A stretch of 49,431 nucleotides of DNA from an uncultured Syntrophobacterales bacterium. GTDB lineage: Bacteria; Desulfobacterota; Syntrophia; Syntrophales; UBA5619. This document shows positions 44,561 to 49,431 of this stretch, piece after piece. Positions within the stretch are counted from its first letter, which is position 1. Each line of letters begins with the position of its first letter. A program made the position numbers and the translations under genes. The stretch covers positions 1 to 49,431 of the forward strand of contig CAIYSL010000075.1 in NCBI GenBank assembly GCA_903928915.1, in the 5' to 3' direction. The notes under the pieces are model-generated. The model worked only from the letters and a program-made list of their open reading frames with translations. It had not been told where the DNA came from and searched no databases.

Positions 44561-45726
44561 TATCCCCTCACTCCATAAAATTCGTATGGTTCGGACAGTT
44601 TTCCTTTGGCCGCCTTCTGGACCATCTCCATGAAACCCTCCATCGGGACGTCCCTGCCGCCGAGGCCGATGATGAAGTTCACGATCTTCGGCCGCTTCGG
44701 CACGTCGTACAGGGCGGAGCGGATCTCCGAGAACACCGGGCCGCCCGGGCCGCCGAAGGAGCAGGCCCGGTCCGTCACGGCCAGGACCTTGATCCCCTTG
44801 ACCGCCTTCTTCAGCTCGTCGAAGGGGAAGGGCCGCCAGAGCTTGATCTTCAGCAGACCGACCTTGACGCCCTGTTTGCGGAGTTCGTCGATGGCGATCT
44901 CCGCCGTCTCGCCCATCGACCCCATCGTCAGGAGGGCAATCTCGGCGTCCTCGGTCCGGTACGACTGGATCGGCTCGTACTTCCGGCCGAACTGCTTCTC
45001 CCACTCCTTCCAGACCTCGAGGATCACCTTCTTGGAGTTGACGAGGGCCACGTTCTTGGACTTCTGCGCCTCGGTGAAGAACTCCGGCATGCCCAGGGTA
45101 CCCATCGAGACGACCTTGTCGGGGTGGAGCGTGGCGAAGGGTTCGTAGGGGGGAAGGAACTTATCCACCTCCTCCTGGTCGGGCATGATGATCGGCTCGA
45201 CCACGTGGGTCAGCTGGAACCCGTCCATGTTCACGTTCACCGGCAGCATCACCCGCCGGTCCTCGCCCACCTTGAAGGCCTGGATGACCATGTCGACCAC
45301 CTCCTGGCCGTTGTCGGCGAAGAAGGAGATCCAGCCCGTGTCGCGCATCGGCATGATGTCGCTGTGGTCGTTCCAGATGTTGATCGGCCCGGACACGGCG
45401 CGGTTGGCGATGATCATCACGATCGGCAGCCGCATAGCCGAAGTGATCGGCATAACCTCGCTCATGAACAGGAGCCCCTGCGAGCTGGTCGCCGTCACGA
45501 CGCGGGCGCCGGTCGCCGAGGCCCCCATGGCGGAGCTCAGGGCGGAATGCTCGGACTCCACGGTGATGAAGGAGGCGTCAACGCGCCCGTCGGCGACGAT
45601 ATCGGACAGGTGTTCGGCCACGTGGGACTGAGGGGTGATGGGATAGACCGATGCCACATCGAACTTGCAGAGAGCGGCCGCTTCCGCGGACGCAATCGCC
45701 ACTTCCATTCCTACTCGTTTGCCCAT
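44560..45726 (-). CDS. porA: 2-oxoacid:ferredoxin oxidoreductase alpha subunit
   Basis: 388 residues. It has the pyrimidine-binding domain pattern [20 protein letters not shown] (about 28-47), [29 protein letters not shown] (about 57-85) and a domain II/III part with [11 protein letters not shown] and the [17 protein letters not shown] loop. Start ATG 45726 has GGAGG upstream. It begins three bases after the delta gene and overlaps the beta gene by one base. Substrate assignment is left open between pyruvate and 2-oxoisovalerate. Confidence 0.9.
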   Translation of the reverse strand: MGKRVGMEVAIASAEAAALCKFDVASVYPITPQSHVAEHLSDIVADGRVDASFITVESEHSALSSAMGASATGARVVTATSSQGLLFMSEVMPITSAMRLPIVMIIANRAVSGPINIWNDHSDIMPMRDTGWISFFADNGQEVVDMVIQAFKVGEDRRVMLPVNVNMDGFQLTHVVEPIIMPDQEEVDKFLPPYEPFATLHPDKVVSMGTLGMPEFFTEAQKSKNVALVNSKKVILEVWKEWEKQFGRKYEPIQSYRTEDAEIALLTMGSMGETAEIAIDELRKQGVKVGLLKIKLWRPFPFDELKKAVKGIKVLAVTDRACSFGGPGGPVFSEIRSALYDVPKRPKIVNFIIGLGGRDVPMEGFMEMVQKAAKGKLSEPYEFYGVRG

Positions 45727-45729
45727 CCT

Positions 45730-46023
45730 CTAATCCTCCTCGTTGACCATTTTGATCGCGCCGGGCCAGCATTCGTGGGCGCAGATGCCGCACCCCTTGC
45801 AGTAGTCCATGTTCGCATCAAAATATCCGTCTTTCTGTTCGGTGATGCACCCCTCGGGGCAGTAGATGTAGCAGACCCCGCATTTGATGCACTTCTCGTT
45901 TTCCCAGAGCGGACGCTTCGCCCGCCAGCTCCCGGTGTGATAATCCGCAGCGCTCCCCTTCCGGAAAACCATGCATCCGGGGTTGATCTCCTGCCACGTT
46001 TCCGGCCCTTTTTTCTCAGTCAT
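45730..46023 (-). CDS. porD: 2-oxoacid:ferredoxin oxidoreductase delta subunit, 2x[4Fe-4S]
   Basis: 97 residues. Two ferredoxin motifs: CIKCGVCYIYCPEGC (about 46-60) and CKGCGICAHECWPGA (about 76-90). An N-terminal GCMVFRKGSAADYHTGSWRAKRP segment is typical of the PorD subunit. GAGGT precedes the ATG. Between gamma and alpha in the operon. Confidence 0.9.
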   Translation of the reverse strand: MTEKKGPETWQEINPGCMVFRKGSAADYHTGSWRAKRPLWENEKCIKCGVCYIYCPEGCITEQKDGYFDANMDYCKGCGICAHECWPGAIKMVNEED

Positions 46024-46117
46024 CGTCTTACCTCAAAAGTTTATCTGAAAATGTCCCGTGCCCCCTCCCTCTCTCCCTACCCCGCGACGGGGGAGGGAGG
46101 GGTGGGGGTCATGATCC
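46024..46117. repeat. GC palindrome between gamma and delta subunit genes
   Basis: A CCCTCCCTCTCTCCC...CCGCGACGGGGGAGGGAGGGG element at about 46064-46104, a unit of the same palindrome style found at 17045-17384 and 30586. It sits inside the operon, 12 bases from the gamma stop. Confidence 0.55.
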
Positions 46118-46666
46118 CTAATTGATGAATTTTACCTGTTCGTAGGCGCTCTTGGCGGCCGCGATGTTCTTGACGGCGATCCTGCCGAAGCGTTCCTTGA
46201 TCGGCTCTTCCAAGGATTCGAACTTCACGGCGCCCGTCACCTTGACGACGGCGCCCAGCATGGTGGTGTTGGTGATGGGCACGCCGAGTTCCTTCCAGGC
46301 GATCCCCGTCGCGTCGACGGCGGCGATCTTCCCGGCGAACTTGATGACCTTTTTCAGATCTTCCAAGCTTTTCGTGGTGTTGACCAGGAGGATTCCGTCC
46401 GGCTTGAGCCCCTCTGCCACGTCGACCAAGGCCACGAGGCTCTCGTCGAGGACGACGACCACGTCGGGATGGTAGATTCCCGAGCGGATCTTGATCTGCT
46501 TGTCATCGACCCGGTTGAACCCCGTCACCGGCGCCCCGCGCCTCTCCGTCCCGAAGCTCGGGAACCCGGACGCGTACTTCCCCTCTGCAATGGCGGCGAG
46601 GGCAAACAGCTCCACCGACGTGACCGCTCCCTGACCGCCTCTCCCGTGCCATCTGATTTCTAACAT
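46118..46666 (-). CDS. porG: 2-oxoacid:ferredoxin oxidoreductase gamma subunit
   Basis: 182 residues, CoA-binding-side gamma subunit. HGRGGQGAVTSVELFALAA (7-25), SFGTERRGAPVTGFNRVDD (about 37-55) and PITNTTMLGAVVKVTGAV (about 135-152) are family hallmarks. GGGAG precedes the ATG. First gene of the operon, with a good promoter 50 bases upstream. Order gamma, delta, alpha, beta is standard for POR/VOR. Confidence 0.92.
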   Translation of the reverse strand: MLEIRWHGRGGQGAVTSVELFALAAIAEGKYASGFPSFGTERRGAPVTGFNRVDDKQIKIRSGIYHPDVVVVLDESLVALVDVAEGLKPDGILLVNTTKSLEDLKKVIKFAGKIAAVDATGIAWKELGVPITNTTMLGAVVKVTGAVKFESLEEPIKERFGRIAVKNIAAAKSAYEQVKFIN

Positions 46667-46716
46667 TCGTCAAATCTCCCGTAGTGATTGGCTTTTTTTG
46701 AATAAACAGGCGCCCT

Positions 46717-46745
46717 TTGCTATCCTATTTGCCCTATGCTGTCAA
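46717..46745 (-). promoter_or_regulatory. Sigma70-type promoter of the por-nuo operon
   Basis: Minus strand TTGACA (46745-46740), 17-base spacer, TAGCAA (46722-46717); leader about 45 bases. Confidence 0.65.
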
Positions 46746-47147
46746 TATCTTTTTACGAAAATGCCTTCATGCTCGGAAAGCGACGCGCCGCTTTAGCGAG
46801 GAGCGCTTACCCTACCGGCTACAACATCAAAATATTTTATACAAATCGCAAGATAGGTGCCAGCACCGGAAGTCAAACCCGGAGAACAGGAATTGCATGG
46901 AGATAATATGATCAGAAACAAATAGTTACACTGTGCCGGTTCTACGATCCGGGTCTTCTTAATAGACTTCTCCCCAAGGCATGTTGCCTGTGAGTAGTTC
47001 GCTCTCCGCACGAATCTTGGGAAAGAATCACAGATAAATTCTGCCGGTTGATACTCTTCAGATTTGTGCGGAAATAGAACAAAGGTGCTTTTCTCGCACG
47101 AAGTTGAAACATTGAACATCTTGTCGGCTCCGCATGATAATTTTTTC

Positions 47148-47176
47148 TTGACACGCCGTGTGAAGATACCTTAGAC
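47148..47176 (+). promoter_or_regulatory. Sigma70-type promoter of the Ig-repeat lipoprotein
   Basis: TTGACA (47148-47153), 17-base spacer, TTAGAC (47171-47176), or 18 bases to TAGACA. The leader is about 165 bases; no known riboswitch pattern was recognised in it. Confidence 0.6.
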
Positions 47177-47349
47177 AGTGCGTCCAAAGCACCCACAAAT
47201 TTCCACCAAAACAAAAGCAGGACCGTATTTCCCCTTTGCACTGAAGATTCGGATACCGTTTTTTTGCTTAGGCGCCAGTTCGAAAACAGAAGAGGGAATG
47301 CCACGAACAGTTTATCGTCAACCGCCATTATCAATTTTTGGAGGACGGC

Positions 47350-48990
47350 ATGCGCAGGTCTATCGTCTGGCTGATGGGGGTGGTGATTGCGTTGGGGCTC
47401 GGAGGGTGCAGCACCGGACACGACACCGTAGACACCTCATTGTACGACACCATCGCGATAACAGCCGAAAAGTCCGAATTGTTTATGGGTCAGACCTGCA
47501 CCATAACCGCAACAGTGAAGAATGCGGGTAAGGAAGTGGTCGGTAGGGAAGTAACTTATGGTTTTGTTTCTAATGTGACCGGTGCAACGCTCACCAACGC
47601 CAAGGTCATAACAAATGGCGCAGGCGAAGCGAAAGTACTGTATGCGGCTGGAACGAACACTGCCGGATCGGACATTATCCGGGCCTCTCTGTCCAATGGT
47701 GCGGTAATAGACATTACCATCGTAGTCGAGGTCGGCGGTTTTTCAATAACCGTTATGGCGAGCCCCAATTCATTGGTGGTCGGAGAGATGAGCACCGTCT
47801 CGGTCACTGTCAAAAATGCAAAGGGCGCCGCAGCATCAGGGGCAAAAGTCATCTTTGGCTTTCTGGCAAACAAGAGCGGAGCAACCCTCGTACCGCTCCT
47901 CAACGGGATCACCGATGCAGCAGGACAAGCCACTGCAATTTATACGGCGGGCGGCAATAACCCGAACACGGTGATCCAGGATGGCATCTCAGCGACGGTC
48001 GGCAATTCTGCCGGGGTCGGGATCATTACCCGGACGGATGGCGCGGCCGGTTTGACAGTAACCGTTAACGCTGACCCCAATTCGCTTGCTGCAGGAGAGG
48101 TGGGTACGATCACGGCGATTGTCAAGAATGCAAGAGGCACTGCAGTGTCAGGGGTCTACGTAAATTTCGGCTTCCTGATAAACAAAAGCGGGGGGACACT
48201 GTCGCCTTTATTAAACGGGATCACCGATGCATCCGGACAGGCCAGTGCGATTTATACCGCGGGAAACATCGATCCCAGCAGAATCGTGCAGGATATCGTC
48301 TCAGCGACTGCAGGGAGCAACAGCGGAATCGAAATCATCACCCGCACGGATAGTGCAGGCTTGATGGTCACCGTCACGGCCAATCCCAATTCACTCGGCG
48401 CAGGGGAGGTGAGCACGATCACGGCGACGGTCAAGAATGCGAAAGGTGCCGCCATTCCAGGGGTCTTTGTTAATTTTGTATTTCTGGCGAATCAAAGCGG
48501 CGCAACCCTGACGACTCTGTTTGGAGGGTTTACCGATGCGGCGGGGCAAGCGACCGCCCTTTACACAGCGGGAGGCAATAACGCCAGCATGATCGTCCAG
48601 GATAGTATTTCGGCAACGGCAAGTGGCACGAGCGGCGTCGAGATCATCACCCGAACTGCGACGACGGCAAAGGCAGTGACCCTGACCGCGAATCCCACCG
48701 GTTTCGGCGGGAGTTGGGTCGATGTCACCGTTGAGAGCATATTAACTGCAACGGTCACGGGCGGCGGATCGAACTTGGCCGGCATTGTGGTGACATTCTC
48801 CATCGAGACGCCGACTGTTGCAGGCGAGAGAATGACCCCCTGGACGGCAATCACCAACGGCAGAGGCGAGGCTGTGGCCCGCTATACGCGACCGTATGAT
48901 GGTACCGGGGGGAAGATTCTCGTTGTGCTGAAGGCGACGCTCCCCGATGGGACATACAACATGATCACGCTGGAGATTGACTATCTTTGA
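47350..48990 (+). CDS. Lipoprotein with tandem Big_1-type Ig-like repeats
   Basis: 546 residues. Lipobox LGGC with Cys20 after a short hydrophobic signal. Five Ig-like units of about 100 residues follow (33-128, 131-233, 235-336, 338-439, 441-546). Units 2-4 are very similar: each has a T-V-T-A-x-P-N-S-L-x-x-G-E start, a TVKNAKGA segment, a GA-T-L tail, then ITDAAGQATAIYTAGG and a SATA...IITRT end. Such domains occur in invasins, intimins and surface adhesins. Thr and Ala rich; no Cys beyond the lipobox and one near residue 50. ATG 47350 has GGAGG five bases upstream; a TTG in frame at 47338 overlaps it. Probably surface or periplasmic adhesin or scaffold. Confidence 0.82.
   Translation: MRRSIVWLMGVVIALGLGGCSTGHDTVDTSLYDTIAITAEKSELFMGQTCTITATVKNAGKEVVGREVTYGFVSNVTGATLTNAKVITNGAGEAKVLYAAGTNTAGSDIIRASLSNGAVIDITIVVEVGGFSITVMASPNSLVVGEMSTVSVTVKNAKGAAASGAKVIFGFLANKSGATLVPLLNGITDAAGQATAIYTAGGNNPNTVIQDGISATVGNSAGVGIITRTDGAAGLTVTVNADPNSLAAGEVGTITAIVKNARGTAVSGVYVNFGFLINKSGGTLSPLLNGITDASGQASAIYTAGNIDPSRIVQDIVSATAGSNSGIEIITRTDSAGLMVTVTANPNSLGAGEVSTITATVKNAKGAAIPGVFVNFVFLANQSGATLTTLFGGFTDAAGQATALYTAGGNNASMIVQDSISATASGTSGVEIITRTATTAKAVTLTANPTGFGGSWVDVTVESILTATVTGGGSNLAGIVVTFSIETPTVAGERMTPWTAITNGRGEAVARYTRPYDGTGGKILVVLKATLPDGTYNMITLEIDYL
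47740..48666 (+). repeat. Three near-identical Ig repeat units in the lipoprotein gene
   Basis: Units at about 47740-48048, 48052-48357 and 48361-48666, each close to 306 bases, are conserved at protein and largely at DNA level. Such repeats can expand or shrink by recombination. Confidence 0.7.
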
Positions 48991-49145
48991 TATCAGAAGC
49001 CGCGATATCAATCCAAATTCGATCCCGCGGCAGGGCATACAGACAAGAGCGCCAGACGTATGAGTTAATACGCATTGCGCACTGCGTTACGCGTAGCAGC
49101 AGATGATATCGCAAATATTGGACACCTCGAGAGGGACAGCCATTT

Positions 49146-49431
49146 GTGGTCGCAGCCATCGCTCGCAGATACCCCAAGACTATCGCTCTGGGGATCATCG
49201 TCATGTTCATGTTCGCTGCCGATGCCCTTTCACAGCACCCCCCGGAGAAGACCGCGGCTGAACCTCAGAAATCGGATGCTACGGCTGTCGAGTGGATTCG
49301 GCTCTTGTCGCCACTGCCGGGAGCAACGACGGTAGACAAAAAACCACTAGTCAAATGCGCAATCACCGTTCCCTTCTCGCCGGATCACCTTGTGGTGACT
49401 TTCGACAATGCTGACGTAACAGCAATCATCG
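49146..49431 (+). CDS. Secreted protein, 5' part only (cut by window edge)
   Basis: Starting with GTG at 49146 the frame stays open to the window end: 95 codons and one base. It begins VVAAIARRYPKTIALGIIVMF, a clear signal peptide with basic n-region and hydrophobic core ending near ADALSQ, followed by Pro/Glu/Lys-rich mature sequence and a segment with SPLPGATTVDKKP and LVVTFDNADVTA that looks beta-rich. GAGAGGGA lies upstream. It is not in the list of complete ORFs because its stop is outside. Possibly belongs to the same surface-protein island as the Ig lipoprotein. Function cannot be stated. Confidence 0.65.
   Translation, partial: MVAAIARRYPKTIALGIIVMFMFAADALSQHPPEKTAAEPQKSDATAVEWIRLLSPLPGATTVDKKPLVKCAITVPFSPDHLVVTFDNADVTAII

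Larger units (their letters stand above)
46667..47349. other. AT-rich intergenic region with two divergent promoters
   Basis: A 683-base gap, clearly lower in GC than the rest of the window. It holds the por-operon promoter (46717-46745) and the Ig-repeat lipoprotein promoter (47148-47176). ORFs of 60-160 codons here overlap each other and lack family character or starts with ribosome sites. The low GC suggests that the boundary of acquired DNA lies here. Confidence 0.65.

Noticed and set aside
46942-47421. 159-codon minus-strand ORF in the AT-rich gap
   Set aside because: It overlaps the lipoprotein's start and promoter and has no family features or ribosome site.

Overview
The window is a 49.4-kb stretch of GC-rich bacterial chromosome with about 43 protein genes and no rRNA, tRNA, CRISPR array or intact insertion sequence that I can see. 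The genes point to a Gram-negative, anaerobic or facultative organism of deltaproteobacterial (Desulfobacterota) type. They include a four-subunit 2-oxoacid:ferredoxin oxidoreductase joined to NuoEFG-like subunits, a split B12-dependent acyl-CoA mutase with its G-protein chaperone, several methyl-accepting chemotaxis proteins with delta-style signalling domains, a DUF6125-like protein, lipoproteins, and Thr-rich secreted proteins with choice-of-anchor-U-like segments. The taxonomy is inference from gene content only.

Layout. 1-3014 (-): a three-gene export operon of a NEW3-domain secreted or anchored protein, an ABC ATPase and an ABC-2 permease. 3422-7218 (-): a GntR-controlled catabolic operon of GntR/FCD regulator, atypical SDR, VOC protein, signal-less ModA-like protein and Bug/TctC solute-binding protein. 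7586-12267: single enzyme genes on both strands (aldo/keto reductase, FAH-family hydrolase, eukaryotic-type IDH homologue, SDR); several carry changed active-site residues. 12395-19270 (-): a probable peptidoglycan-recycling cluster of fused MurU/AmgK-like enzyme, an unrecognised protein, AmpG-like permease, SpoIID-like protein and M15 peptidase, interrupted by a block of GC-rich palindromic repeats. 19437-20962 (+): a split spermidine-synthase-like pair. 21038-22212 (-): DUF6125-like and DUF3783 proteins. 22734-28747 (+): two copies of a secreted Cache-domain protein plus MCP module flanking a third MCP that carries a periplasmic zinc-binding (CZB) domain. 28880-32945 (+): acyl-CoA mutase large and small subunits, MeaB GTPase and cobalamin adenosyltransferase; diagnostic residues point to isobutyryl-CoA rather than methylmalonyl-CoA. 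33077-38265: divergent TPR-OmpA lipoprotein and a 1290-residue secreted metalloprotease whose promoter lies next to an 11-G tract. 38456-40270 (-): TIM-barrel isomerase and a GntR regulator with two winged helices. 40479-46666 (-): porGDAB plus nuoEFG-like genes in one operon. 47350-49431 (+): a lower-GC segment with a Big_1-type Ig-repeat lipoprotein and the start of another secreted protein cut by the window edge.

Good sigma70-type promoters (mostly TTGACA, 17 bp, TATA-like) can be read in front of most operons. In both GntR loci, CTATAG-centred palindromes overlap the core promoter, which suggests local autoregulation. A family of short GC-rich palindromes, including one 35-nt element present twice with two mismatches, is scattered through intergenic gaps.
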